Assembly (NCBI GenBank): GCA_003427395.1
Contig: BFEA01000007.1
Location: forward strand, 6,545,431-6,570,318
Direction of reading: 5' to 3'
Origin: Chara braunii
Taxonomy: Eukaryota; Streptophyta; Charophyceae; Charales; Characeae
Length of the DNA stretch: 24,888 nucleotides
Shown here: positions 1 through 9,724 of the stretch, in pieces
How positions within the stretch are numbered: the first letter of the stretch is position 1
Layout of the letters: every line of letters begins with the position of its first letter
The notes under the pieces: generated by a model
Told to the model about the DNA's origin: nothing
Seen by the model: only the letters and a program-made list of their open reading frames with translations
Databases searched by the model: none
Translations under genes and position numbers: made by a program

Positions 1-55
<55 letters not shown>
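1..55. repeat. (TC)n microsatellite at window edge
   Basis: Uninterrupted TC dinucleotides run from the first base, then change abruptly into GC-rich DNA. The array touches the edge, so its true length is unknown. An assembly break at this repeat is a plausible reason for the window starting here. Confidence 0.97.
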
Positions 56-59
<4 letters not shown>

Positions 60-3000
60 TGCGCGGACCGCGGACCCAGCTGCGCTAAGCCGCCAAACAG
101 ACTGAAACGACTCACGCACTACCAAAGAAGCTGCAGAGCCTGAAACCTAGAGTCCGTGACCAGGATCACGAGATTCAGCTCGGACCTCGTCGCGAATGAC
201 ACAGATTGCTCTCTCGAACGTGCTTGTAGCACTCGAACAACCCCGGTCTTCTCCTCTTGCACTCACAAAGCGGGGAGCTCAGCTTGCCTGCACAAGCAGC
301 ACTGGCATGCACGAGGCCCCTTATCGTATCCACGAGGCGAAGGCTCGGGCAGCTCCCACGCTCATCGGTTGTAACCATGCAGGGCTCTGACCATATCGAG
401 GGCGCAAAGAGCTCAGGGCTGCTTCCAAGCGCGGTGGTCAGCTGACCTGCCGATCGCGAGCCTGCTTACGAGCTCGTAACCAAACGGCACTCCGGGCCGT
501 CGTGCGCGGCTCGCCACGGCCCCACACCCGGGTAGTGTCCACTGGCTCCAAAAGGAAACGCGCGCACCAGCAGTCGTTCCCGCGATCCGACGAAACGCTC
601 ACCTCCCTTTCTTCGGCAGTCTCCTCCCCCGAGTCCTCCACGTCCGGTAGCTTCGTCGGCCGCTGATAGCGCTTTCTCCGGGTTAGCGGCTCTTTTCCAC
701 CTCACACCTCACCGACCTCGGACGCCTTTCGAGAGTCTAAGAGCACCCCGCAGTCCTCTTATCTGTATTCTCTCCCTCTCTCTCCTTCTTTGTCTCTCAG
801 GTTCGACTGATCCGTGCGCAAGCCTCTGTCGTGGAGCGCAACTCTTGTTCACAAGCTAGCTCACCGGCTAGCCCGACTCGTCTCGCGAAAGCGGCGCGCC
901 TCCCGGTGCCCCGAGAGCAGGTGCGTTCACTACGTGCGCTCCGATCTCAAAAAGCCCCGTCTGGGTACGAAGATCTCTCTCCTCCCGTCCGCCTGGATCG
1001 AAGTCCTCTCCGAGCACCGGAGTCTTCCCTTCCCTGAACGCCACCGTGCTCTTCAAACGCCTCTCAACTACGTGTGCGTTTTTCTCCTCCTCCTCCCTTC
1101 GCTTTCTATCCACTCCTCCTTTTATACCCTCGTTCCTCGCTGGATCCGATCCTCCCTTTCCTCGTTTCGGCCAATCATAGCTCTGGCCCTACTCCCACCG
1201 TACACCCGCCGACATTCTTCGTTTTCTCCTCTCCGCCGATCACCGAGTGAATGTTCCTTGAAATTTTCGACTTCGCGCCTACTCAATCAAGCTCCCCCCC
1301 CCTCTCTCTTCGACCCACCTTCCCTTTTAGCCACAGTGCCGCTTTGGTCGGATGCCACAGAGCGCTAGGTCACACGAGTCGTCCCGACTTCCGCTCCAGC
1401 TGCAACCAGCGCCTCCACCTGTCTTCCTACAATGCTCCCCTGTGGTCTGCACCTGCCCTGCTTCCTCGCCTTGGTGCGCGCCAGCCCTTTCCTGCCTCTG
1501 TTGCTTGACAGTTATTAAGAAGTGTTCACGTGTGCGCTCTTTTTTCTAACTGTTTCCAGTCACTCGGTCCTTCTTGATTTCTCCCACGCGCTTATTCTGC
1601 TCTCTTCGTGTGGTGGCTTCAGCCCCCGCCTTCCTCGTCCTCCGATCCCATTTTCCCCCGGACCAATTTTTTCAGCCTCCTTCCTTAGGCCCCTGCAATG
1701 ACGTCCCCGCTCGCTACTCCCCTCGATCTTTCGTGCCCCCTAGCTGTGTCTACCTCCTCCATAGAGTTTTCGGCCTCTTAACCGCGCAGATCCTCGGCGA
1801 CATTCCTTAGTCGCCCGTTCGTCGAGGGATAGTTACCTCTTAGCGCGAAGCCCTCTCCTTCAACCTGCCACCCAGCATGCTGTCGACCTGTGATCCTAAC
1901 GCGTTTGCTTATCCTGATCCGCGCTCACGCCCTTCCCTCAAATAGGAATCATCCCTTCTTCGTTCGGTGGATCGATCTTGTGGCGCTCTCTCCCTGGTCT
2001 GCGCGTACCTCGTCAAGGCTCTGCACTCTCTGCCCTTTTCAACTCAGGTACACCCTGTGCCGTAGGCAGTTACAGTCTTCCGCTTGCAACCATTCAAGTT
2101 CCAATTTCCTCCCTCTCTTCGTTTTGTCCCCCTGACCACGCCCCGTGGCACCCTGTCCGCCAATCCGGTTGTCAAGAAACCGGGCACGTGCGGCTCTTCG
2201 TTTCTTGATTCCAACTTCTCCGGTAGGCGCCTGCCTGCAATTTGCAGATCTCTTGCTCCCCCCCTTTTTTCCTATTCGTGCTTCAGGTATCGCTAGGAGA
2301 CACCCCTCCCTACGAATTGCCTCTTCTCGTTTGCACCGGCAGCTGAAGCTAGAAAGGAGCTGTTAGGCAACCATACCTCAGTGGCTCGCGATTTTTGATT
2401 GGCGTCGAGCTCCTTCATTTCGGCCGACTGCGTGCCCCATACCGATACTGGCGCAGCCCATCCGCCCATCGTACTGTTCCAATTTGGAACAGGCTGATCG
2501 AGCTCCGCTGACTACCTTGCGGCGGCCTCTATGCCATCTTCAGTTGCTCCGTGAGCCGGACGACGTCACCTCACAGGTGAATATCTGGAGGCCGATCCCA
2601 CCAGCCGATCATTGTGTCGATGCTCCCATTGCATTGTCGATTGATCTCTCGAGCTGACCTTGCCGGGTATCGCACACAGCGGAGATGTCCGTCAAGACGC
2701 TCGCTCCAAACCTGGTGCGCCGTCTTGCTGTCACCTAATTACTCAGTTTGGTTACCTTGGTCTTGTGGCCTATCCCAGCGCTTGCGGCTAAGGCTTTCTG
2801 ACCCTTGATCATCTCGTCTTCCGGGCCGCTGCCCCACGTCCATGGTTGATCCGCACTTTCGTCGTAACCCAACCGCTGAACATAGTCAAAGCCCGGACCT
2901 TCCCTGTTCCCGCCCTTTTATGGCTCTTCCATGTTTCGATCCAAAATCTACCATTTTTCCCCGCCTTTCAGGTGTGGCCCTGAAAAACTCCGATTTGTTG

Positions 3001-3470
3001 CCCGCACGACCCCGCTTGTTGCTTTGCATCGACCGCCTTCATCCCTGCTTCTTCAAATGTTAGTATAAACCCAAAAAACCAAAGATTTTCCCCAAACCCC
3101 TCAGACCTCATGCGTTCGTGCATACAAACATGCAAAATCAAGGAAACACATGCCAAAAAATTATGTTTGGTGGAGAGAGAGTACTTTCGGCTGGTAGACA
3201 GCCGCCCGACAACGAGTCCCTTTATTTTCTTCTTCATTCTTTTTCCTGTTTCCTTCCTTCTTTTCGTCTTTCAACCTTTTCATTCCATCCTTTCTGTCCT
3301 CCCGTCTAGATGACCCTGCGTGTACTTGGGCTTCATCCGGGTCAACATGTGTGAACCCAAGTATGGTTCTAGTCGGGCACAAGGTTCACGTGAACATGTT
3401 TGATTGTACTAGCAATCAAATGAGAACAAATGGTCTGGACCGTATAGGAAATGAAATAGTAAAATTCAAC
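56..3470. other. GC-richer, pyrimidine-rich region without a convincing gene
   Basis: This stretch has many CTC, TCC and TTC runs on the + strand, densest at about 720-2,300. Open frames of up to 184 codons exist (for example 814-1368 +), but their translations are mostly Ser, Leu, Pro and Arg, as expected from C/T-rich DNA, and none resembles a known family. A splice-acceptor-like tract (pyrimidines then CAG) ends near 801. A frame without an ATG is open from about 2,365 to 2,657. A perfect 9-bp inverted repeat lies at 2,474-2,492 and the 12-nt palindrome GTTCACGTGAAC at about 3,384-3,395. It could be 5' non-coding, intronic or intergenic DNA; I cannot assign a gene. Confidence 0.6.
2474..2492. 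repeat. Perfect 9-bp inverted repeat
   Basis: CTGTTCCAA and TTGGAACAG flank a single central T. This short dyad could be a protein-binding site or chance. Nothing around it supports a function. Confidence 0.5.
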
Positions 3471-3472
3471 AA

Positions 3473-3473
<1 letters not shown>

Positions 3474-3533
<60 letters not shown>

Positions 3534-3538
3534 TAATA
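3474..3538. repeat. (TAA)n microsatellite, array 1
   Basis: About 20 TAA/AAT units, ending with an imperfect CAATAATACA. It sits directly upstream of the sequence homologous to that following array 3 (5,183-5,254), so array and flank probably belong to one repeat family. On the minus strand it gives a poly-Leu-like spurious frame. Confidence 0.95.
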
Positions 3539-3900
3539 CAAGAAATAGGAGTGAATGTGATACAGAGAAGTCTAAGTGACAATCAATCATGTAGGAGTCC
3601 AGATAGGCATGTAACGAGTAGAGAGTTGAAATGCACCAAGACTCTATATAAATAAGAGCGATAGAGCGACCTTGTGAGCCAATGTCCAAACCCTCAGGTC
3701 ACGCTATTGCTGTATTCAATATCGCCTCTATTGTCTGACGCCCAGTCTACTCTACTTATCTTACCTATCCTATCTACGCTCTTGCAGCAGCCTCACTTCG
3801 CCTTCGTAGACCAATCTCCATGACGTCAACACCAATGTCGTCCTCCCACATACACTAGGTACGTACTCTTGACTCCCCTCATCATCCTTCTCAACTCACA
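3539..3900 (+). repeat. Dispersed repeat, copy 1 (follows TAA array 1)
   Basis: This aligns by eye with 5,255-5,640. Shared landmarks in the same order are AGAGAGTTGAAATGCACC (the other copy has AGAGAGTACAAATGCACC), GAGCCAATGTCCAA, TGTCTGACGCCCAGT, a block ending in a TGCAG/ACAG acceptor-like site, a CCAAT...ATGAC segment of about 72 bp, and a final AGGTACGT donor-like site at 3,857. The acceptor-like and donor-like sites bracket a possible small exon at about 3,788-3,858. No conserved reading frame is evident between the copies. Confidence 0.7.
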
Positions 3901-4656
3901 CTGCGCCTCCTTCCTGAAAAACACCATCGTTCATCACCCCCTGACGTCCTGCATTCCGTCTATGGCTGCAAGCGCCTTGCTGTACTGCTGCGCCCCCACA
4001 CTACTCAACACCTACGAGCGCACCCCAGGCCAGCTTGCGCACATGCCGACACTTGCGCAGCGTTGCAGCAGCGTGTCCGCTTTGCTTGCCTAGGCTAGAA
4101 TGCCTTGGACTGACTGGCTCCCTCCCTATACGGGCGGTGCTGCTGTAGCTGGACTGTTTGGGCCTGGCCATTGAAATTCTAAGTAGCTTTCGGTTGGGCC
4201 CCAGTGTCTGCGCCTAGGCTCGTTTCAACAATTGAGGCCCCGGGACTTTCATAGTTAGGCGCACCTAGGATTACCCAGACTCGGAGCGTTTGTTGTGTCT
4301 GCATTGGCCCGCGGGGTAGATGTGACGACAAATTTGCTTTTCTCATTGACCCGTGACCACTCTGCAATGTGTCGGCCTCACACTACGTGTGCCCAAGGCG
4401 CGACAACCCACGTCCCGGGCTCAACTGCCTGACGCAACTGCTACTTTCTGGAAGAGCCCAGGGTAAGGCCCAGGCTGTACCTCAACCAGCTAGCGTGCAG
4501 CAACTGTCTCAGACCCACATTGGAAGACCCTGAGATACACCCCTCTCGTGGGTACTCAGGCCCGCCTTCACTTAGGGCGGGCACGAGGCTCGCTGAGGGC
4601 CGCTGCTCATAACACGTGCATGTCTGGTAACAGCCCCGGGAAGGCTCATTCCTCGC
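3901..4656. other. Spacer; possible retroposon 3' end before TAA array 2
   Basis: GC-rich DNA with no coding frame I can support; a 74-codon frame at 3,869-4,093 has no recognisable character. The last part, with many short G/C-rich palindromic words, runs straight into the (TAA)n array at 4,657. LINE elements of several families end in simple TAA-type tails, so this could be a truncated 3' end. No ORF supports that here. Confidence 0.35.
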
Positions 4657-4727
<71 letters not shown>

Positions 4728-4740
4728 CAATAATAATAAA
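4657..4740. repeat. (TAA)n microsatellite, array 2
   Basis: About 25 AAT/TAA units with two CAA interruptions near the right end. It is preceded by CTCATTCCTCGC, resembling the GAGGAATCGTTTCTCAC stretch before array 4. A donor-like AGGTAAGT lies about 40 bp downstream. Confidence 0.95.
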
Positions 4741-4795
4741 TATGCATCGCACTCAGGGTCGACAGTCGGTCGAGACTAGGTAAGTTTCCCTCTTT

Positions 4796-4998
4796 CCTTT
4801 CTCTTCGTCTCTCCCCCTTTCTCTCTCTCTCTTTCTTTGTATCTGTGTGTCTGTTGTTGTCTGTCTGTTTGTCTCTAGTTCTGCATGTTTGTGTCTGTTC
4901 GTCTGTTTGTTCGTTCGCCTGTTCGTCCGTGTATCTGTTCGTTTGTCTGTTACTGTCTGTCTGTCTGTCTTTTGTTGGTTGTTTGTCTGTTTCTCTTT
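4796..4998. repeat. CT-rich tract and degenerate (TGTC/TGTT)n array
   Basis: A (CT)n tract grades into imperfect TCTG, TTTG and TTCG tetranucleotide repeats. The frames across it (Cys/Leu/Val/Ser on +, Thr/Asp/Arg/Gln on -) are repeat artefacts. Confidence 0.85.
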
Positions 4999-5182
4999 TC
5001 ATGTGTGTGTGTCCACAATTTGATGGGAGTATAGTGATGGGTCATAGCCGACCGAAACAAGTTTGAACCTTAACTATGTTCCTGGCTTCGTATTCTTTAA
5101 GTTTGTGTGGGCGCAAACTGCCAGCTTATTTATCATCTGGTAGCATGGATGTTGGACATCGAGGAAAGACAAGTCTGATTAC

Positions 5183-5252
<70 letters not shown>

Positions 5253-5254
5253 TA
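5183..5254. repeat. (TAA)n microsatellite, array 3
   Basis: About 23 AAT units. The sequence to its right is homologous to that right of array 1. The poly-Ile (+) and poly-Tyr (-) frames crossing it are artefacts. Confidence 0.95.
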
Positions 5255-5640
5255 TGCAAGGAATATGTGTGTGAACGATATACAAAAAACCAACCTGCGA
5301 AATCACACAGATGTCCACGTAGTCATGTCCAAGCAGAGAGTACAAATGCACCGAGAAACCTTCCACATAGAGAAATACAATGAAGTAATGAGCCAATGTT
5401 CAAGCCCGTTGGCCACACCAACATAATATCCAAAGTCGCTCCTCTCTGTCTGGCGCCCAGTACCCAGCCTACTCTAGTCGACTGTCCTACCTACAACTGT
5501 GCTCATGCAACAGGCTCACTTCGACACTCGAAGACCAATGTACATGACTATCATTACCGTAGCCGACCTCTCTTCATATACCAGGTACGTATCTCGTCAC
5601 CCTCGATCAGACCTTGATAATCCCACACTCGCCTTCTTCC
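5255..5640 (+). repeat. Dispersed repeat, copy 2 (follows TAA array 3)
   Basis: This is the homologue of 3,539-3,900, with the same landmarks in the same order. The copies end at equivalent AGGTACGT sites (3,857 and 5,583). Divergence is substantial, with many substitutions and small indels, so the duplication is old. The possible exon-like segment is about 5,514-5,584. The microsatellite at the upstream edge could be the tail of a retroposon on the minus strand. Confidence 0.7.
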
Positions 5641-5725
5641 CAGAAGACCTCCAGATCGCTCGTTGTACCCATGGCACCTAGATCATGTGATGTCTAATAG
5701 GGCCCCTTGAGGAATCGTTTCTCAC

Positions 5726-5877
5726 AAATAATAATAATAGTAATAATAATAATAGTAATAATAATAATAGTAATAATAATAATAGTAATAATAATAATAG
5801 TAATAATGATAATAATAATAATAATAATAACAGTAATAACTACTAATAAGGCAATGTATTTGTAATAATAATAATAA
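5726..5877. repeat. (TAA)n array 4 with higher-order 15-bp periodicity
   Basis: Unlike arrays 1-3, this one is built of a 15-bp unit, four TAA plus one TAG, repeated about five times before decaying to plain TAA. A gap with CAGTAATAACTACTAATAAGG separates a second short TAA run at about 5,861-5,877. Confidence 0.92.
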
Positions 5878-6061
5878 ACGATGAGATAACTTTATTGTAA
5901 TAAAATGGTAACGAATGTATACTAGTTAGCTCAAAGTCGGGGTTCTATTCGGGAAAAAAACGTGCGACAGCGGCAACACTGACCATCGAGCAACAGGTAC
6001 GATTTTCTCTTCCTCATACCCACACACCCACTAACGCACACATCCAAACAAACGAGCGTGG

Positions 6062-6130
6062 CAATGCATACTTTCGTGTTCTTTTGTTAGATTCGTTCGA
6101 TTTTGCTCATCTTATCAATGGAAGTGGCGG
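6062..6130 (+). repeat. Motif M, copy 1 of 6
   Basis: A recurring motif of about 65-70 bp whose core is TTCGATTTTGCTCATCYTAT followed by GATGGAAGTG-like sequence. It is preceded by GYRTATWTTTCCATATTCT-like sequence and usually lies next to CA dinucleotide repeats. Other copies start at about 8,430, 8,676, 10,606, 11,161 and 11,281. This is one of the better-preserved copies. Confidence 0.75.
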
Positions 6131-6146
6131 TTTCAGCCACGGGATT

Positions 6147-6186
6147 CGCTCTCTCTCTCTCACACACACACACACACTCATACACA
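6147..6186. repeat. (CT)n/(CA)n compound microsatellite
   Basis: A short CT run passes directly into a CA run. The same CT-to-CA transition occurs at 8,336-8,412, also next to a motif M copy. Confidence 0.9.
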
Positions 6187-6332
6187 CGTTACGAGTCGGT
6201 GAAAATCGGAGGAGACAACCCAGCACATTAATGTTTTTCCTTTGTGGAGGTATATATGGCAAATACAACAACACACACTTGCATGAGATACATTTTTTTA
6301 TTTTTATTTTTATTTTATTTTATATACATATA

Positions 6333-6365
<33 letters not shown>
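6333..6365. repeat. (TA)n microsatellite, left flank of the MITE
   Basis: Alternating AT directly abuts the CAGGGTTG end of the element at 6,366-7,133, and a matching (TA)n run abuts its other end. The two runs together are the likely insertion target. Confidence 0.95.
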
Positions 6366-6368
<3 letters not shown>

Positions 6369-6650
6369 GGTTGCCGGCGTTCGGGAAGAGCCAAACACCC
6401 GAACCTGAATGCCCGAACGTTTGGGACCCCCTCTCGACGCGTTCGGACGAACACGAAAAAAAAAAAAAAAAAAAAGAAGTTTCCAAAAAATCTGAAAAAT
6501 AAAATATGTGATGCAGAAGAATAAACTAAACAACATTTGCCTCAACAGTACACACAAATTCTTTACCCAATTTGAAATAAAAATCAAATACGAAAAATAA
6601 ATAATATTAATGAAAATAAGAAAAAATAAAACGAGAACGAAATTATTGCG

Positions 6651-6719
6651 TGCACAAGCACGTTTTTGACACCGCCATCTTTGGCGATTTTTCATTCTGT
6701 TTTGGCTTTGTAAAATGCC
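6651..6719 (+). repeat. Internal direct repeat a of the MITE
   Basis: It shares GACACCRCCATCTTTGKCGA and the following ATTTTTCATT...TTTTGGCTT with 6,867-6,932. The pair suggests that the element's interior grew by duplication. Confidence 0.8.
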
Positions 6720-6809
6720 ATGAAATTTTATACATATGTATCTACCTATAAATAAAATTTGAAAAAATAATAGTGTTTTTCATGCCCTGAAATAAAGGGA
6801 AAAAAAAAA

Positions 6810-6848
6810 GTGAAAAGAAAAAGTGAAAAGAAAAAGTGAAAAGAAAAA
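6810..6848 (+). repeat. 13-bp tandem repeat, three units
   Basis: GTGAAAAGAAAAA is repeated three times head to tail between the two internal direct repeats of the MITE. Confidence 0.85.
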
Positions 6849-6866
6849 AAGAAAAAACTAGTAACT

Positions 6867-6932
6867 GGGCAAGCAAGTTTTGACACCACCATCTTTGTCG
6901 ATTTTTCATTATTTTTTGGCTTCACAGAATGC
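6867..6932 (+). repeat. Internal direct repeat b of the MITE
   Basis: Second copy of the segment at 6,651-6,719, with scattered substitutions and small indels. Confidence 0.8.
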
Positions 6933-7133
6933 CTTTAAAATTAACAAGCAGGTAACTTACATAACAAAGAACTCACAAAAAACAATTCAGGAAAACATAA
7001 TATTTTCTAGGTACCAAAATAAGTTTTTGCGGGGTCCGAACCCCTTCAAGTTTGGGGCCCGTACGGGGACCCGAACGCCCGAACGTTCGGGGGTCAGCTT
7101 AGGGGCCTCCGTACGTTCGGCCTGACAACCCTG

Positions 7134-7154
7134 TATATATATATATATATATGA

Positions 7155-7187
<33 letters not shown>
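7134..7187. repeat. (TA)n microsatellite, right flank of the MITE
   Basis: Alternating TA interrupted once by GACG. With 6,333-6,365 it brackets the hAT-like element. Confidence 0.95.
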
Positions 7188-7191
<4 letters not shown>

Positions 7192-7347
7192 TATCGTTTT
7201 CATGTTTCTTCGCCTTGAATATGATTCTTCGTCCGCATTGATTCTAATGTGCAATGCTGTTTGGGACGAACAAGGTTCTACCCCGTGAACATCATCATCA
7301 TGAAGAGTGAGCTTGCAATATCCATCATTTGGTCCTCCCTGAATGCG

Positions 7348-7350
<3 letters not shown>

Positions 7351-7399
<49 letters not shown>
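7351..7399. repeat. (TC)n microsatellite
   Basis: About 24 CT units, followed by TGTGCAACATAG. A long pyrimidine tract just before an AG resembles a 3' splice site, but use as one is speculative. Confidence 0.95.
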
Positions 7400-7403
<4 letters not shown>

Positions 7404-7559
7404 AACATAGCGTGATCCGTCTCAGTTCGCAGCATACCGATCACAATGCGGGGAGCTCGACAGGCACATGCATGCACCCCAACAAGTCACGAAGATGACG
7501 AGCCAACCTCACGACGTCGTCATCTGATGCATCATACATCCCATAGTCCCCACCGTTGC

Positions 7560-7815
7560 ATAAGGTGAGTAGGGGATACACGGTTGAGGTCGCCCTCGCT
7601 GCGTTTCCATGGCACCACTCAAACAGCAGAGAAAGCATAGCCTCCTTACCAAGTCACGACACCTCTCAACCAGCCGCAGTGGAATCACAGCGCAACACGT
7701 CCCAGGACGTCGAGCAGCATCGTCACGTCAGGTCGAGCAGCATGCCGAGACCATAACCCGGAGGACTTGATAGGCATTAGCGCACATTCAATGATCGTGC
7801 GGATGGCAGGTAAGT
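7560..7815 (+). repeat. Composite-block module D, copy 1
   Basis: Starts near GGTGAGTAGGG and ends at the donor-like GGCAGGTAAGT. It aligns with 10,685-10,885, most clearly in CATGGCACCACTC versus CATGGTGCCATTC and CACGACACCTCTCAACC versus CACAACACCTCCCAACG. Both copies are followed by CTT-rich pyrimidine tracts. A 66-codon frame here is not shared with the second copy, so coding is unsupported. Confidence 0.6.
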
Positions 7816-7837
7816 GATTTCCCCTCCGCCGCTCTCC

Positions 7838-7930
7838 TTCTTTTTCTTCTTCTTTTTCGTTTTCTTCTTCTTCTTCTCCCCCCTCTTTGTTCTTCGCCTT
7901 CTTCTTTTTCTTCTTTCTCCTCTTCTCGCG
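7838..7930. repeat. (TTC)n-rich pyrimidine tract
   Basis: Imperfect TTC/CTT/CTC repeats on the + strand immediately downstream of the donor-like site at 7,810. Confidence 0.85.
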
Positions 7931-8297
7931 CTATCTTCTCCTTCCTACCTCACAACTCACTTCTCCTCCCTCTAAATGGTAAAATCCGACGATCATCTCA
8001 CAATACCCTCAACGAATACCGCCAAGATCACCGTAATCCCGACTCGTAACCGGACCAATCAATCGATAGGAGCGAGGGACGATCTATATAAAGGGCAGGG
8101 TCGTAATCAGCATGAGTTGATGACTTGCGCTTATTGGCATTCCCCTTTCAAGATCGATAGTTACAACAATCTGTCCCCGTCACGATGATCCTTTAGGAAG
8201 TTACCCAGGCCTTACGACCCAAGGAAAACAATCGTTGAATTCATTGGTGTGGCGGGCATGCAGTCCAGGTACGTAACTCTCTCTTCCAATCTTTCTA

Positions 8298-8331
8298 TGT
8301 GTGTGTGTGTGTGTGTGTGTGATGATCAGTG

Positions 8332-8412
<81 letters not shown>
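8298..8412. repeat. Compound (TG)n, (CT)n, (CA)n microsatellite
   Basis: TG units at 8,298-8,321, CT at about 8,336-8,367 and CA at about 8,368-8,412, with short unique DNA between the first two. A degenerate CA-rich stretch continues at 8,517-8,672 between two motif M copies. Confidence 0.95.
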
Positions 8413-8415
<3 letters not shown>

Positions 8416-8429
8416 TCACACACACAAAT

Positions 8430-8500
8430 GTGATAGTGTATATTTCCATATTCTAACGGTAGATTCAATCGATTTAGCTCAGTCTATCGTCGGAAGTATC
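8430..8500 (+). repeat. Motif M, copy 2
   Basis: Contains TGTATATTTCCATATTCTA then TAGATTCAATCGATTTAGCT, directly downstream of the long CA array. It is colinear with copy 5 at 11,161. Confidence 0.7.
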
Positions 8501-8675
8501 ATTTGACCAGTTGTGATCGACACACACCCACTCGTACTCACACACACATACACACAACCCCAAATGGTAGCGCGCGGTCACACACACGCACAAGTACACA
8601 CATACACACGCACACATGCCTCACATTCACACTCACACAAACATACGCACGTATACTCACACACAGATACACACA

Positions 8676-8740
8676 TAAGTAGTATTAGATCTAGCAATAG
8701 ATTCATTTAATTTTAGTCATGGTACTGATGGAAGTGCCAC
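8676..8740 (+). repeat. Motif M, copy 3
   Basis: A degenerate copy (AATAGATTCATTTAATTTTA, then CTGATGGAAGTGCC) just upstream of module E. It matches copy 6 at 11,281 in position within the composite block. Confidence 0.6.
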
Positions 8741-8789
8741 GATGCCAGCCGCGAGATTGAGGACCTACATGCTTATTCTCTCCTTCAGC

Positions 8790-8963
8790 ATCGTCGTGGT
8801 CGTCGTCATCGTCATCGTCGTCGTTGTCGACATAGTCCTATGGGTCCCCGACTCCCCGCAACTTGGGAACCAACCAAAGGATGTGGAGAGAGTCCCTTGT
8901 ATCTCAAGTACAAGACTCCAAAAACCCTCGCCCGGGACATCATGATCGTCGACCGCATGTCAG
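8790..8963 (+). repeat. Exon-like module E, copy 1
   Basis: Bounded upstream by TTCTCTCCTTCAG, a good 3' splice-site-like sequence, and downstream by TCAG|GTAAGT. The 174-bp interval starts with a (GTC/ATC)n run and has one frame open throughout: an Arg/His-rich start, then GPRLPATWEP and LKYKTPKTLARDIMIVDRMS. The second copy at 11,403-11,567 keeps both splice-like borders but has an 8-bp and a 1-bp deletion in the frame. It may be a real or formerly coding exon; no family is recognised. Confidence 0.5.
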
Positions 8964-8975
8964 GTAAGTGTCATC

Positions 8976-9567
8976 TCCTCCTCCTTCTTCTTCATCTTCT
9001 TCCTCTGTCGTGCGCGGCCTCACCCACCGTATGCTATTCCTTCTATCGTCACGCAATAAATAATTCCTGTCACTCCCGTGACGCTCTTCTCCCTGTTTCA
9101 TTCTCCTTTTCCCACTCATTCGCGATCGCGCTTCCCCTTTCTCGATGTACCCTCCTTACTTCTGTGCAGCTATCCCTGCCTCGCTCTTTCGTTCGCGCAT
9201 TCTGCTTCCCTCTTGCGGCGCTCCCCTTTTCTATCTGGCCGCCATCTCTCTTCTTCCAACCTTGTGGTCCCGCTTGCTGCATCGCGCTTCAACCTCTTTG
9301 CATCGCTCTTCTTTTCTCATCTCCGAGCCCCTCGTCCCCCCTGGCATGTGTCAAACTAGGATACCGGCGCAGACGTCGGAAAAATCCCGGAAATGAATCT
9401 GCCCCGGTTCTTCGACAAATTTATACGAGATCGGAGGAGGGAAAATAAACCAAGAATAAATAAACAAAAAGAAATATAGAAGAAAAAAAAAACGTAAAGA
9501 AAAGAAGAAAAGAAGAAAAGAAAAACAATGGAATAAAACAAGAGAAAATCTAACCACCAAACTACCC
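8976..9567. other. Pyrimidine-rich then A-rich spacer
   Basis: C/T-rich DNA to about 9,350 supports only compositional frames (for example a Ser/Leu/Pro-rich one of 202 codons starting at 8,840). A purine- and A-rich tract follows at about 9,425-9,550. The same order, pyrimidine-rich then A-rich, recurs at 11,575-12,090 in block 2. Confidence 0.6.
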
Positions 9568-9587
9568 TGTCGTGCCAAGTGTCGGAC

Positions 9588-9605
9588 CCTCGTTTTCAAA
9601 CGAGG
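9588..9605. repeat. Perfect subterminal hairpin of R1, copy 1
   Basis: CCTCGTTT-TC-AAACGAGG, immediately inside the left terminal repeat. The second copy has lost the perfect pairing. Confidence 0.8.
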
Positions 9606-9651
9606 CTAACTGTAACTACTAACTATAACTAACTTCGATTTCAAGGTCATG

Positions 9652-9662
9652 GGTTCAAGTCC
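9652..9662 (+). promoter_or_regulatory. tRNA-type Pol III B box in R1
   Basis: GGTTCAAGTCC fits the B-box consensus GGTTCRANYCC exactly and sits in a GGGTTCAAGTCCCCG setting. A weak A-box-like TGCCAAGTGTCGG lies about 77 bp upstream, straddling the R1 boundary. In copy 2 the B box has decayed (GGTTCACGTCACC). This suggests a tRNA-derived contribution to R1, not a functional tRNA. Confidence 0.45.
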
Positions 9663-9724
9663 CCGTCGGCCGAACGCGGGGCTAAAGTTGAGCTCCTTGC
9701 AAAAAGAAACTAGCGCGGGGTCGT

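Larger units (their letters stand above)
6366..7133. mobile_element. Non-autonomous hAT-like DNA transposon (MITE)
   Basis: The 768-bp element begins CAGGGTTGCC and ends with the inverted GGCAACCCTG-type terminus (GACAACCCTG). The ends match at nine of ten terminal positions, and both abut (TA)n, so an 8-bp TATATATA target duplication typical of hAT is possible but cannot be told from simple TA repeats. Subterminal zones about 90-120 bp deep are GC-rich with repeated CCCGAACG words in both orientations, as transposase-binding arrays often are. The interior is AT-rich and non-coding. It contains two diverged direct copies of about 67 bp (6,651-6,719 and 6,867-6,932) and three 13-bp GTGAAAAGAAAAA units. 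No transposase is encoded. A Tc1-like element inserted at TA is the alternative. Confidence 0.75.

Noticed and set aside
814-1368. 184-codon + frame in the left region
   Set aside because: Composition follows the C/T-rich strand (Ser, Leu, Pro, Arg). No domain or conserved motif, and several overlapping frames are equally open.
4441-5426. Frames with poly-Ile, poly-Tyr or Thr/Asp/Arg/Gln-rich stretches on both strands
   Set aside because: They are translations of (TAA)n and (TGTC)n arrays. Open length comes from repeats lacking stops in some frames.
6084-6695. 146-codon + and 126-codon - frames at the left end of the MITE
   Set aside because: They cross microsatellites, a (TA)n tract and the transposon end. 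No transposase motif is present.
8840-9448. 202-codon + frame
   Set aside because: Only its first 42 codons lie in exon-like module E. The rest is pyrimidine-rich DNA after a donor-like site and reads as compositional Ser/Leu/Pro.
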